Part shown: one piece after another, positions 52,742-63,631 of the stretch | Position numbering within the stretch: the first letter of the stretch is position 1 | Layout: each line of letters starts with the position of its first letter | NCBI RefSeq assembly: GCF_023078275.1 | Contig: NC_062993.1 | Span: 4,091,252-4,155,251, forward strand | DNA: 64,000 nt | Reading direction: 5' to 3' | From: Leguminivora glycinivorella | Taxonomy: Eukaryota > Arthropoda > Insecta > Lepidoptera > Tortricidae | Translations under genes and position numbers: made by a program | Notes under the pieces: model-generated | What the model was told of the DNA's origin: nothing | Database searches by the model: none | The model's input: only the letters and a program-made list of their open reading frames with translations

Positions 52742-53112
52742 TACGATTAATTTAGTGGTAATGTTTAATAATATAACCATTACTAGCTTAGTGATGATTT
52801 AAACATATAATTGTGTATCTACCTACCTGAAACTAGTATGATGATCACCTAGGTTGTTCGATGAACATGTAATAAGCTTAGTTAATTAAGTATTGAAAGA
52901 ATTGTAATTCTAAAATGTTGAAATAATTATAAATTTATAAAACAATGCTTTTGTAATCATATTATGTTCATAATCGAGATAATTTAAGACTGTCTTTATT
53001 AAAATTGTTTGATTTTAAATGACGTGTTCTTATTTAAATTATTACATCACATTGGCGAATTTCCTCTTTATGATTTCATCTCGAGTGGCTCCACCAGGCG
53101 ATAACAAACAGG
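52742..53112 (+). other. DIRS 3' non-coding region
   Basis: AT-rich stretch between the recombinase stop and the internal complementary region. A 72-codon frame at 53019 spans it but has no features. Confidence 0.6.
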
Positions 53113-53210
53113 TCTCAATCATAAAGCTTCCAGTGACGGTCAAGCTATTTAATAGCAGCGTTTTACCTGAAATAAAACGCATATTAAATACTTACCTCAC
53201 TGGAAGCTTT
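53113..53210 (+). repeat. DIRS internal complementary region
   Basis: TCTCAATCATAAAGCTTCCA..GTGACGGTCAAGCTATTTA is the reverse complement of the element's left end, and AATAGCAGCGTTTTACCTG..CTTACCTCACTGGAAGC is the reverse complement of its right end. The two overlap at AATA, giving a template that reads across the closed-circle junction. Confidence 0.9.
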
Positions 53211-53237
53211 CACTTCATTTCTGCCTGGTGTAATTGA

Positions 53238-53395
53238 GCCAATGACGGAAGGTAGCTCGACATCGTTTAAATAACTTCGGGCGCGCTACCGCCAGGTGTC
53301 GCCACTGAGCCGGTTATTCTAGTCAAATTCGTATGAAAAATTTATAGAAATTAGACGGAAACGGATATGCTCTCTCAATCATAAAGCTTCCAGTG
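53238..53395 (-). repeat. DIRS right inverted terminal repeat
   Basis: Inverse of 48056-48213 (GCCAATGACGGAAGGTAGC..AATCATAAAGCTTCCAGTG). Confidence 0.9.
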
Positions 53396-53775
53396 AGGTA
53401 AGTATTTAATATGCGTTTTATTTCAGGTAAAACGCTGCTATTGCAATGACGGGTTGCCAGCCTCGTCTCGTCTACCTCACCTATCTAAATAAATGAATAT
53501 TACCTACATAGTTTTTACCATTTTGTTGAGAACCGCATGAAAACGTCGATTAAAAGCTATTCATGCTGATTTTAAACATTTAATTTCAAAATTAGAGCTT
53601 AGATCGTATCAGAGATCTAATTTGGAAAAAAGAATGCACATGTAGGTAGGTACATAATTATTATGACAGCACTGTAAAAAACAAGGAAAGAAGTTAATAT
53701 TTTGTCCGCAAAATTTCGTCTGGTTCTATCTTCTACAAGTCGTTTATAGGCAACTTTCGTGAGACATATATATTC

Positions 53776-53921
53776 AAATATACGGTTGTACTCACGGTAT
53801 TATTTCGGGCCAATTTTGGAAGCCCCTCTTCAGGCATATAGAAGTTCACGCGGCGGCTAAACTCCGTGCATGGCCCGAAACATGTCGCAACAGTGGCGAT
53901 ATAACAAAAGTACAACCGTAG
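53776..53921. repeat. Imperfect foldback with CGAAACATGTCG
   Basis: ACGGTTGTACTCACGGTATT..TTTCGGGCC on the left against GGCCCGAAACATGTCGC..AGTACAACCGT on the right, with GAAGCCCCTCTTCAGGC between. It shares ACTCACG and CGAAACATGTCG with the long hairpin at 17465-17684. Confidence 0.5.
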
Positions 53922-53989
53922 TTTCATAAATATTCGTTTATAGGCGTTCAATTATCATACCTTTCCTGACTGCCACTGTCACATCGTTT

Positions 53990-54180
53990 TTAACCCCCGA
54001 CGCAAAAACGACGGGGTGTTATAAGTTTGACGTGTCTGTCTGTCTGTGTGTGTGTCTAAACTGATGAACCGGTTTAGGTTTAGTTTTTTTTGTTTGAAGG
54101 CTGAGTTAATCGGGACTGATCTTAGCCATGTTTCATGAAAATCGGTCCACTATGTCGGCAGTTTTTTCAAAATTTTAATT
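53990..54180 (-). repeat. Dispersed repeat Z, copy 3
   Basis: AACCCCCGACGCAAAAACGA..CGGGGTGTTATAAGTTTG..CATGTTTCATGAAAATCGG; reverse of 31085-31290, truncated and without the final CCCCCGACC. Confidence 0.65.
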
Positions 54181-54386
54181 TTGCGGTTAGGTTATTATTA
54201 TTCGAACAGTGTCACTAGGAAAAATAAAATAATTGTGACTAAAAACTCTCAATATTTACCCCTGAGATTGCTAGGTAATAAGACAGATTAGAATCAGATA
54301 ATATTCGTAGCTAATGAAGGCTTCCGCGAAGGAAAACATTAGAAACGTGACTATAATGTGAAGATACTTGTTTTTTAGTTGAAATT

Positions 54387-54625
54387 GACGACCGGTCTGG
54401 CTCAGCCGGTAGTGACCCTGCCTGCTAAGCCGGGGTCCTGGGTTCGAATCTCGGTAAGGGCATTTACTTGTGTAATGAGCCATGGATGTTTTCTATGTAC
54501 ATACATAAGTATGTATTTATCTATTTAAGTATGTATATCGTCGCTTAGCACCCATAGTACAAGCTTTGCTTAGTTTGGTGCCAAGTTGATCTGTGTAAGG
54601 TGTCCCCAATATTTATTTATTTAAA
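54387..54625 (+). repeat. tRNA-derived SINE family S1, copy 2
   Basis: GACGACCGGTCTGGCTCAG, B-box GGGTTCGAATCTCGG, AAGGGCATTTACTTGTG, then a 3' half diverging from the 47237 copy (CTTAGCACCCATAGTACAAG) and a TATTTATTTA tail. Confidence 0.75.
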
Positions 54626-54730
54626 TACATTTAAATGTTGGAAACAATGATACTCGGAAGAAATGGCGGGTCCGTCCTATCTTCATGTAGTGAGTTTCCC
54701 TCCTAAGATAAATTTTTCATGAAAAATGTA

Positions 54731-56585
54731 TTTTTCCCCTCACTAGCTCGGAAACACGTGTTTTGTCCTTTAATACCAGCAGGTAAAAACGCATTTTATC
54801 CACTAGTGGGTAAAGTAATTTGATCTTGTATAAAGTCAAATTAACTGCTTTAAAATTGATAAAAGTAGGTGAATCTAGTAATAAAGATGATTTACCACCT
54901 GTGGAACTACTGGAAGCAGTGATAAACGCATTTTTTGCGTTGTAGTTTCCTCGCTATAGTGAGGGGAAAAGTTTTGTGTTACACTCGGGTGCAAATGGGT
55001 CATTCCAGCGAAACCGACACCACAGGCATAAAAATTAAATAACTTAATTTACATTTAAATCTACATCTAGAGAATAGAACATTATGCCTAATTTTATGAA
55101 TCAATGAGTTTTTCCTTTTTATGACATTTTTTTGCATTTTATATGTGTCCAAACGTACCCCTAGCACCAGTTGTCTAAGGTGGCATATATATACCCTAAG
55201 TTGGCAGCGCTATTTCGCGCTTTTAATAAACATTATGGAGAAAGTGATATGTGTAAAAGAAAATATATTTAAAGCTGTTTAAACCAGTGGCAAGTAAATT
55301 TAAACTAAGTTTCATGGTTAGGATTTATTGGGCGTCTACACAATGCGTAACTCACGTCCCGCCCGTCGCAATAAAACAAAGTTTTTTCTTGTTTACCCTA
55401 AAAGTATCTAAACTCTTGATGTCTTACTTTGTGAAAGTAACAATTAGGTTGAGGTTGGTTATTTTAGCTAAAAAACGCGTTGCTTTTGTGAATAAAAGTA
55501 TACTTTTAACGCTTTTCAAAGTAGGTCCCACCCGTCACAGTGACGGGTGAGCAAAATGGGTTATCTGATAAAACTTGAGTTAATGAGTATAAAATCCTTC
55601 TTTTAAGTTTAGTTAAACCTAAGTGGGTTATATTAAAGCAAATTATATGTCTAATATTGCTTAATTCGGTTGTGGTATTACTTTTTAGAACACAATGAAT
55701 GCAATGAGGCCTATGAGTCAGGAAGAAGTCTTTTTCATTTTAAAACTGGTAAAATTTTTGACATTATTTCTGACCCACTGATAAAAGTATGTGGTAATAG
55801 ACTGTTTGACAAGGTTTGACAATTTTCTGAACCTTTAAAAATTCAAGTTGAAAAAATATTTTTTTTGGTTTAATGCTCTAAGAAAACTACTGAAATTATT
55901 ACTTGTAACATTAAATAATTAATAAAAGAGCTGATTTAAAGTAAATACAAACGAACTGTCTTTATATTTTTCATATATTTGTATACTCAAATGTTACTCG
56001 TCCCACCCGTCACAAAGCGCTGTCCCACCCGTCACAAGCATTGAGAAGCAAAATTATTTTTGTTTTACGAGTTATTTGCGTAAATTATACTAATACCTAA
56101 TCTATATAATATCAGGAATTAAATAAAAAATGGTTGTTTAACAAAAGTTTCGTAGTTTCTTACCAATTGCGAATTGTGTAAGTCAAGTCGGAGAGGAGAG
56201 GCACTTTGAAGTCCCACCCGTCACACTTCTTATACCATCAATTTCTCATAATAATAATGACATTTTCATATTTTTTTTGATGGTATAGTACGCATTGATT
56301 ATTCAAGTAATTGATAATGTCATATTTAATACGCTAATTGTTGCCGTTTGGCAGAAATAAAGCAAAATGTAGGCAAAAAAGAGTATAAATATCCCACCCG
56401 TCACAATGGAATGACCCAAATGTATTTTACTTCTCGTGTGTTAAAAAACTCGCAAGTTCAGGATTCTATTCTCGAACCACTCGCTTCGCTCGTGGTTCAA
56501 CTATAGAATCCTTTCACTTGCTCGTTTTTCAATTCCACACTCGGCGTTAAAATACAACTTTGCCCCCTTGTATAACAAATAACTA
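54731..56585. repeat. Foldback repeat M, copy 4, split by a 1.4-kb TIR element
   Basis: Left part 54731-54996 (TTTTCCCCTCACTAGCTCGG..CTCGGGTGCAAAT), right part from 56418 (AAATGTATTTTACTTCTCG..GTATAACAAATAAC). Matches 34583-35012 with the insertion removed. Confidence 0.75.
54997..56417. mobile_element. 1,421-bp TIR element with repeated CCCACCCGTCAC motif, TSD AAAT
   Basis: Ends GGGTCATTCCA and TGGAATGACCC. AAAT is duplicated at 54993-54996 and 56418-56421, and the empty site is seen at 34847. The interior has CCCACCCGTCAC at six places (about 55528, 56004, 56026, 56212, 56392 and, varied, 55355 and 55543). No transposase frame is present (the 87-codon frame at 55287 is featureless), so it is non-autonomous. 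Confidence 0.75.
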
Positions 56586-56655
56586 TTTCTTTCATAGGCT
56601 TTCCCTACGTTCCTAAATCTCCACTCAATTCAGTATGCGTTCGGAATATCCCTTA

Positions 56656-57363
56656 GGCCGTTTTCACATTATCCGATCCGATATCGGATATATGAAGGAT
56701 GTAAAATGTAAGATTTATGAGCTTCCAGGTTTTTATTTATGTATTTAATAGATCATTATTACTAAAAAACGATATAAAACGCAAAAATTGCGGATTTAAT
56801 GCAGTTGGCACTCTCCTAGAACAGTTTCTGTCCGAGGCTCCACCGAACTGCCGATATCGGCAGGACGCTTCCGACATTTTTGGCATGCCGGACCCCCCGC
56901 CAGCTCTCGGCCGATAATATTTGTGTGTGTGCGTATATTATGTAGGTATACGTTTGTAGTGTAGTGTGCGTGACAAAAATGGCGTCTATTAAACAGCTGC
57001 TGTTAATGATTAATTTCTGTTGAAAAAAAAAAAGATTGTAATTCATCGGTCCGAATTGCGGATACTAATTTTTTCATCTTTTAGTAGATATAGTTAAATG
57101 TAAAATTATAAGTATTTATTTTACTAGCCGCTGAGTATTTTTATGCTCGTTATTTTAATTTTACAATAAAATATTTGAAATATAGTGCTTATATAATTAT
57201 TAAATATAAAACTTTTTAAAAATATATTTGATACAAAATCATACTTCATTGATTTGGAACAATGCGTTTTATCGGACCGACATCCGACACTATCGGAAGC
57301 GTTTATCGGATGTAGGATGTCGGTCCGACACCCGATATCGGATCGGATAATGTGAAAACGGCC
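56656..57363. mobile_element. 708-bp TIR element, TTA target duplication
   Basis: Perfect ~34-bp ends: GGCCGTTTTCACATTATCCG + ATCCGATATCGGAT, mirrored at the right. TTA at 56653-56655 and 57364-57366. The ends are themselves rich in ATCCGATATCGGAT palindromes. Internal GCCGATATCGGCAGGACG shows another inverted piece. No ORF. Confidence 0.75.
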
Positions 57364-57439
57364 TTACATTGAATTAATTTATTTGATGGAGGTTTTGTGA
57401 GGTGATGGATGCTATGGCCATCGAGTGTACTTAGTGTTA

Positions 57440-57672
57440 TATCACAGTATAATAAAGAGTACTATCGTACAGTATGGCCACTTCCGCTCCCCGCTAAAAG
57501 CGCCGCCCACCCCCTCTCGGTTACCTCACAGTTACCGTCTGTCAAAAACGAAAACAGTTGACCTGTCATATCTCACTCATACAAGCATGGTACGCGTTCA
57601 CCTACACGAGCTTAGAATGTGTGCTAGGAAAGCGTCTCTTTCATATATTTGATCGCTAGTGTCCGAGATGTG
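57440..57672 (+). repeat. Dispersed repeat Y, copy 3
   Basis: CACAGTATAATAAAGAGTAC..GTGGCCACTTCCGCTCCCC-type segment..CATACAAGCATGGTACGCG..GTGTCCGAGATGTGG. Confidence 0.65.
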
Positions 57673-58020
57673 GAATATATTGTGTATATGTGTTATTTAA
57701 GTTTCATGGCGTTTTAGCTCACTGTAATGTCATGTTAACGTATCGACAAAAAAAAAGTAAATTTTGACAATGACGTTTATGATTGAAGAAAACTTACTTT
57801 TGACATTGCAGTAGATGTGCTGTAGCTGCATTGCTACTGCTGTCAAAATCTGAATTTTACCTGAAACGCAAATTAATGTGATACGCATCTTATTCCGCAT
57901 GACTGACGTTCAAGTAATTTAGCATTTAAATATTAAACAATAAGGTCTCACAATCATATACGCCTTGATTCACACTTTAAGATACGCCAAATATAGTTAG
58001 ATACAATATGGTTCAGGGTG

Positions 58021-58323
58021 CGTAGCCGAATGGCACACACGCTCACGAAACGAAACGCTCGTAGATATCTATCTCTATCGCTCTTGCGTATTGGCGCGAC
58101 AGAGCCAGACTACCTTTCGCGTCGTTTCGTTTTCGTTTCGCGTCGCAGAAATGCCATTCGGAGCGCTGGCCCCGTAGCCGAATGGCATTTCTCCGACGCC
58201 AAACGAAAGCGATACGCCGCTGGCTCTGTCGCGCCAATACGCAAGCGCGATAGAGATAGATATCTACTAGCGCTTCGTTTCGTGAGCGTTTCGTGAGCGA
58301 TTGTGCCATTCGGCTAGCCACCC
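58021..58323. mobile_element. Two head-to-head copies of TIR element X
   Basis: 58021-58161 (CGTAGCCGAATGGCACACAC..GAAATGCCATTCGG) and 58172-58323 (CCCGTAGCCGAATGGCATTT..GTGCCATTCGGCTAGCC) face opposite ways with 10 bp between. Together they make a ~300-bp inverted repeat. ORFs across them on both strands are composition artefacts. Confidence 0.7.
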
Positions 58324-58488
58324 TGAGCGGAGAGCCTGCGTTTCGATCGGCGTTTAGCGTCAACAATTGTCATTACGGCTAGGCCGGCAGTGCAGTGTCA
58401 ACAATTATTATTTTTTTCTACTCCCGAACTGTTATACGTCATTTACACGGTCGTGCATAGTTCTTTAAAACCCTACATAAAGGTCTAT

Positions 58489-61062
58489 TACACCGGTCAA
58501 ATCTTACATGAAAATCGGCTAAAAAAACAAAGTGTGATGTAAAGCTGGATTTTTGGTATGTTATTTGGAGTCCTTGGCGGAATGTAAGACTATGTTTTGC
58601 AAGCAAAAAAAAAGTGTGCTAACTTCGTAATTTAAAAAAAAAAGTAAAAAAATCGGACTTTTTTTGGTTTTTATTTTTTTATTAAAAAACTATGCGTTTT
58701 TTGTCAAAAGTTGCTTTATAATGTTGAAAGCGCATTAAATTTCAAACAGTTTGACATCTTTTTTATCAATGTCCGTCAAATAGTTTTCGAGATATGAAGC
58801 GTAAAAAAAGGTTAATTTTTGACGCATTTATAAAATGTAGCGTTTTGCCAATATTTTTGGACAAATATCTGCAAAATACTTCATGATATGATATATATTG
58901 CAATACAACATTGTATAAATTTATTTTGCTTTAGTTTTAGTGCAAATAAAAGTCAGTAAGAAGAATAGTTACTTTGGTAAACAAAAAAAAAATCTATAAA
59001 TGGAGAAGCCAAGAGTCTGGTAGATTGGTTAAGGTATTAGTTTACGCTAAAAGTTTTAGGTTGAAAGTGTTATCTATTCGATCTTACTTTCTTTGATATC
59101 CGTTTATCTGATAAAATTGTCTAAGCTAACTTTGCATCGATTTGACTATTACTAATGAAGAAATAAAATACAGTAAAATTTTGAAGTTTAGTAAATTAAT
59201 TTAATTTAATTTATTTATTATATCAGACAACAAAGGGCCCATAATGGTTAGTACTTATACATTATTGGATATTTTAAAAACTACCTGTTAGTATAACATA
59301 AACAAAAAGTCGACACAATAATATACAACAATAAAACACTCACCTAGTGGCCTAAATTAGAAAAATAAAATAGAATTAGTTACATTTTACGTTTTCCTTT
59401 TTGAGGGTCCTGGTTCTGCATCTTGATGGCACAACTCCTGTAGTGATAGAAAGTCCACTTGAGTTGTATTTGACCACCAATTGCTGTGGAATAAACTACG
59501 GGAACGGAAAGCGCCCACGCCAATTATTAAGATACTGGAGAAGTGGTATTCCCAGCAGAAGAACGTAGTAAGATGGAAGTCAACTCTGTCCACAGCCAGC
59601 GGGCTAAACTGTGGCGTGAGACAAGGAGGCAGCATGTCTCCGGCTCCCTTCAGCGTGTACATGGATGGGCTGTCGCAGGCTTTGACCAGTATCGAGGTTG
59701 GCTGCTCCATCAATGGGCAAATGATAAATCACATCGCATATGCAGACGATAATATATGGTCCTACTAGCACCATCTGTGGGAGCTATGCGTAAGATACTT
59801 GCAGAATGCGAGAGATACGCCAGCCAGCATAACATGAGATACAATCCGGACAAGTCTGAATTTTTATGCTCATGGAGGCAGCACATCATATGCCCACACA
59901 TGTACCACTTCTTTTGCTTGATGGAGTTCAATTGCGGAGTCACATCTTGTCCAGTTTAAAAGACCAGGAGGACATAGAAAGGCAGAGGCGAGCCACCTCA
60001 GTAAGGGCAAACCTCTTGGCTAGAAAATTCGCCACATGTAGTGACAATGCAAAACTAGTGACAGAGCAAAAAGACAGCTGTTCCTCAGTGTATACTGTCG
60101 AGTTATGGTCCGACTACACCTGCGCGGCGGTGAGAGACCTGCGCGTGCAATACAACACATACTATGTAGTCTATGTACTGATATTTCGTTAAACGGAGAA
60201 TACTATGATTCGGGCACGTCCACGACAAACGACAACGCTCGTGAGATTGCATCGATGTTATTGACCCTCAGTGATATGCTTTAAAAACCAGTCCGTACAA
60301 GAACAATTTCGGAACAATCTGATTCAATTAATGAGGGTTTTCTACTCGTAAATATTTTTTTCCGCCAAGCGTCGATCCTGAGGTCTTTTTGACCGTAAAC
60401 TTAACTAACTAAATAAATGTTGATTTGATATACGCAAATATGTGTCTGAGTAATACTTGAACAGCCCCCAAATAATCATAATTCATTCTCCGCTACACCT
60501 CCTGTAAATATATGTAAACTATCCCATTTGGCCATTACCATCCACCGATTATTTCTGATCCAGTTATACTAGACTTACGATATAATCCTATTTTTTTAAA
60601 TAACTGGCACACTTTTGGTCTTAAATGAAAGCTAGTGAAATTTCCGACATTTTTATTTTACAATGTATGTACTAGCCTGAGTTGTTTTGCTGATATCTGT
60701 CTCAAAATATTAGCAAAATGAATATTTTCATAGAAAGGGGAAAAATGTTTTTTTTTGACGCTTCATATCTCAAAAAATATTTGACGGACATTGATACAAA
60801 AAATGTCAAACTGTTTGGAATTTAATGCGCTTTCAACATTACATAGCAACTTTTGACCAAAAATGCATAGTTTTTTAATAAAACGGCAAATACCAAAAAA
60901 AGTCTGATTTTTTTACTTTTTTTTTTAAATTACGAAGTTAGCACACCATTTTTTTGCTTGCAAAATATAGTCCTACATTACCCCAAGGACCCCAAATAAC
61001 ATACCAAAAATGCAGCTTTACATCACACTTTGTTTTTTTATTTCTCTTTTTGACCAGTGTAT
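58489..61062. mobile_element. 2.6-kb element with ~330-bp inverted terminal repeats
   Basis: Left arm 58489-58815 (CACCGGTCAAATC..AACAAAGTGTGATGTAAAGC..GTGTGCTAACTTCGTAATTT..TGACATCTTTTTTATC..TATGAAGCGT) is mirrored at 60738-61062 with perhaps 10% difference. The interior holds a degraded LINE RT (59475-60190) and unassigned AT-rich sequence. No transposase is seen. Confidence 0.6.
59475..60190 (+). pseudogene. Degraded LINE reverse transcriptase fragment
   Basis: RT blocks split over frames: LRERKAPTPIIKILEKWY, LNCGVRQGGSMSPAPFSVYM, HIAYADD, then after a 5-bp insertion (AATAT at ~59746-59751) MVLLAPSVGAMRKILAECE and YNPDKSEFL, and later DIERQRRATSVRANLLARKF. The GVRQGG..SP variant differs from the GVPQGS of the other LINEs here, so it belongs to a different clade. 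Several frameshifts; long dead. Confidence 0.65.
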
Positions 61063-61066
61063 ATTC

Positions 61067-61197
61067 CCCAAAGCCAGTGTCCGCCGGCTTTCCGCGCATG
61101 CGCGCAGTATCGAAAAAACTGAAAACGCATTGTTTGGCTCTGTAACTATAGCAACGCCTTATAACGACACTGCGCGAGTGCGCGGAAAGGCTTTGGG
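61067..61197. mobile_element. 131-bp foldback MITE, GC-rich
   Basis: CCCAAAGCC..GGCTTTCCGCGCATGCGCGC at the left against GCGCGAGTGCGCGGAAAGG and CTTTGGG at the right. AT-rich centre. Confidence 0.55.
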
Positions 61198-61302
61198 CAG
61201 CTGAGCTGACAGTGCAAACCTTTGCGTCAAAATACAGGAAGCAGTGTGAATTTCACGAAAGTTATTCAAGAAAACTATTAAAAACTAAGTGCATGGTCGT
61301 AG

Positions 61303-61445
61303 AAAAAGTATTGTATGCAACGGTGTTTAACTGGGTCAAAAAATACTCGTGTCGTCTCAATAACAATTTTCGGCTTCGCCTCAAATTGTTACCCACGCCA
61401 CTCGTCTTTTTTGACCTCCTTTAAACGCCTGTTGCATAAAATACT
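61303..61445. mobile_element. Foldback element W, copy 2 (diverged)
   Basis: GTAGAAAAAGTATTGTATGC on the left, TGTTGCATAAAATACTATA on the right. ATTTTCGGCTTCGCCTCAAATTG palindrome inside. Confidence 0.45.
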
Positions 61446-61884
61446 ATATAAACATACTTAAGTAACTTTTGACATGACATAATCCTATCCATACCGAATA
61501 TTTGAAGCATCTTGAAAGTCGAATTAGGCCGATAGTTATACAATATATTTACATAATAATAAAGAATATCGGTATATTGTTTTAAGGATAATAGATATTT
61601 ACTTGGATGGATTTTAGCTTCGGTTTTGTTTAGTTTGTTAAGAGTGTTAGATCGGGTATCGCGAAAATTATAATCTCAATATTTTAAATGTAAATCCAAT
61701 TATTTCTGTAAAATGTTCATTTTAGGGTACTTATTAATGGCAAGTAATTTCATTTGAATAATTATCACATTCGTTTTCAGCATCCGTTTAATTTAAGTAG
61801 CTACCAGCCTGATTCGAACATCATAAATATCTCCAGATAAGATATGGATAGGATAAGTCCGGGTCGGAAGAGCGTACACCCATC

Positions 61885-62003
61885 TTAAAGGCCGGCAACG
61901 CACCTCCAACACCTCTGGTGTTTCGGGTGTCCATGGGCGGCGGTGATCGCTTATCATCAGGTGACCTGTCTGCTCGTTTGCCTCCTATCCCATAAAAAAA
62001 AAA
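61885..62003 (-). repeat. Dispersed repeat T, copy 3 (reverse)
   Basis: CATCTTAAAGGCCGGCAACG..GGGCGGCGGTGATCGCTTATC..CTGTCTGCTCGTTTGCCTCC then an A run. Confidence 0.7.
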
Positions 62004-62131
62004 AATTTGCTTGAAAATGTGGCATTAAGGTACTTTGAGGAATTTACTGTCTTCTAAGTTCGTAGTCTCTTTTCGTGATACGCTACGCTCTCGTAGCGCC
62101 TATCACGCAAATTTTATTGACGCTTTTTTAA

Positions 62132-63134
62132 CACGTTCACTGCGTTACGAGGGTTTTTGAACCCCGTACGCTGTCATCACTCAGTGCGGGTGAGAAAAAT
62201 CGTGTTTACTCCGCTGGTGCGGAAGCTGTATTTTGGTCATTTTTACAACTACAAAAATGACAAATATACATTTGGATTTCTGTTCAAAAGTATTATTTAT
62301 TGATATATTAATTATGTACGGGGTCTCAGGAACCCCGTACCGACCAGGGGACAAAAATTACCTTCTAGTGCGATACGGGTCTCCGTGAACTCCGTAAAAC
62401 AATTTGCTTGCCCGTACGGGGTTGCGGGCACAGTATGGCTAGTGCAGTGCTTACTGAAATACTTGTTATCGGCAAATTAAAAATTAAGCGCTCGAACCAC
62501 ACGTTAGAACTACTATATTCCAAAAACAAAGGTTATCCCATAGTAAACGTCAAAATCATCACAAATTGACATCTAATTGCAGGCACGTAATTAAATATAT
62601 GTTTTTAATACGTAAAAAACGGTGGTGGTTTATCTTATTTTATTTATCTTTGTTACTTAATTATATTAACTACTTTCACAAAAATACAAGAGTGCGAAGT
62701 ATCATATTTTTGATGTGTAATGTTTTTATGAATACAGCACAAACATCGATTTTTTTATTTCCCATCACTTCTAATTTATCGACCTTAATATATTACATGC
62801 ATTACGGGATTTACTAAGCCCCGTATTTTTTCAATTTTAGTGCGATACGGGGATAAAATAACCCCGTATTTTCTTTTCTATATAATTTTGTGAGTTTTTA
62901 TCGTATCCACGTGCGGGGATAATGAGACGTAGGAAATTTCATACTCTTACAGTTAGTCGAAAAAAATATTGGAAAATCCAATATTTCAGGAACTTACAGC
63001 ACTTTTAACATACTTAGGTGTACGGGGCACTTTTATACCCGTAACGCACTACGATGTAAACTATTACGGGGCGGATTGGGCCTCGTAACGCACTACATTT
63101 TGGGTTAAGGTTTTGGCTTTCCGCAGCGAACGTG
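62132..63134. mobile_element. 1,003-bp element at TTAA with repeated CCCCGTA motif
   Basis: TTAA on both sides (62128-62131, 63135-63138). Short TIR CACGTTC(A/G)CTGCG at each end. The interior has at least eight CCCCGTA/TACGGGG occurrences, several within inverted pairs (for example ACGGGG..CCCCGTA near 62400-62420 and 62845-62865). No intact transposase; the 83-codon frame at 62566 is featureless. TTAA points to piggyBac-type movement. Confidence 0.65.
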
Positions 63135-63138
63135 TTAA

Positions 63139-63631
63139 CCCTTAAATGCATGAATTTTTCTTTTAATGAGATATTAATATATGTGATAGACAATGGTTTT
63201 CTGACTCTGGGAAAAATAATAAAAAAAATATTTAAGATCGATTTTTATACTAAATCAGTGTTAAAAGTTAAATAAGGCCAAATCTTATTTATATAAATAT
63301 ATCGTAATTGGTAAGTTTTGGTAAGTTTTATTTAAAAAAAATTACTACTATTAAAAAGGTAATTTGTGGAAACTCTATGATAAAATGTTTAAACATAAAC
63401 TAATTACTAATTCCGAAAAAATCAGCCTAAATCACATACTAAAAATTGCCATCGTCCTGTTTTTTCACACTTTTCCGCCATTTCATCTTAATTCTTAAAT
63501 AATAAATAGTAAATCATTATATTATTTAATTTATTTAATTATTTATTAAATAATAATAAATAATGAATAATAGTTCGAGCCACGAGCCATCAAATATATG
63601 ATGCATATATACATCACCATGCATTTAATGG
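63139..63631. mobile_element. 493-bp TTAA element, relative of 482-589
   Basis: CCCTTAAATGCATG at the left and CATGCATTTAATGG at the right, TTAA at 63135-63138 (shared with the preceding element) and 63632-63635. AT-rich interior with no ORF. Confidence 0.55.

Larger units (their letters stand above)
48041..53442 (+). mobile_element. DIRS1-like tyrosine-recombinase retrotransposon, structurally complete (5.4 kb)
   Basis: Inverted terminal repeats of ~158 bp (48056-48213 and 53238-53395), unequal outer extensions (15 and 47 bp), and an internal complementary region (53113-53210) that joins the reverse complements of both ends through AATA. ATT borders both ends (48038-48040, 53440-53442) with no target duplication. 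Order: gag-like ORF, RT-RNase H-methyltransferase-like ORF, tyrosine recombinase ORF. This is the diagnostic DIRS1 plan, replicating through a circular intermediate inserted by recombinase. The coding part has two lesions in the RT ORF. Confidence 0.9.

Noticed and set aside
58018..58366. Arg/Ser-rich ORFs on both strands
   Set aside because: They arise from the composition of two inverted copies of element X. The same peptide appears wherever X occurs, including within the Gypsy frame.
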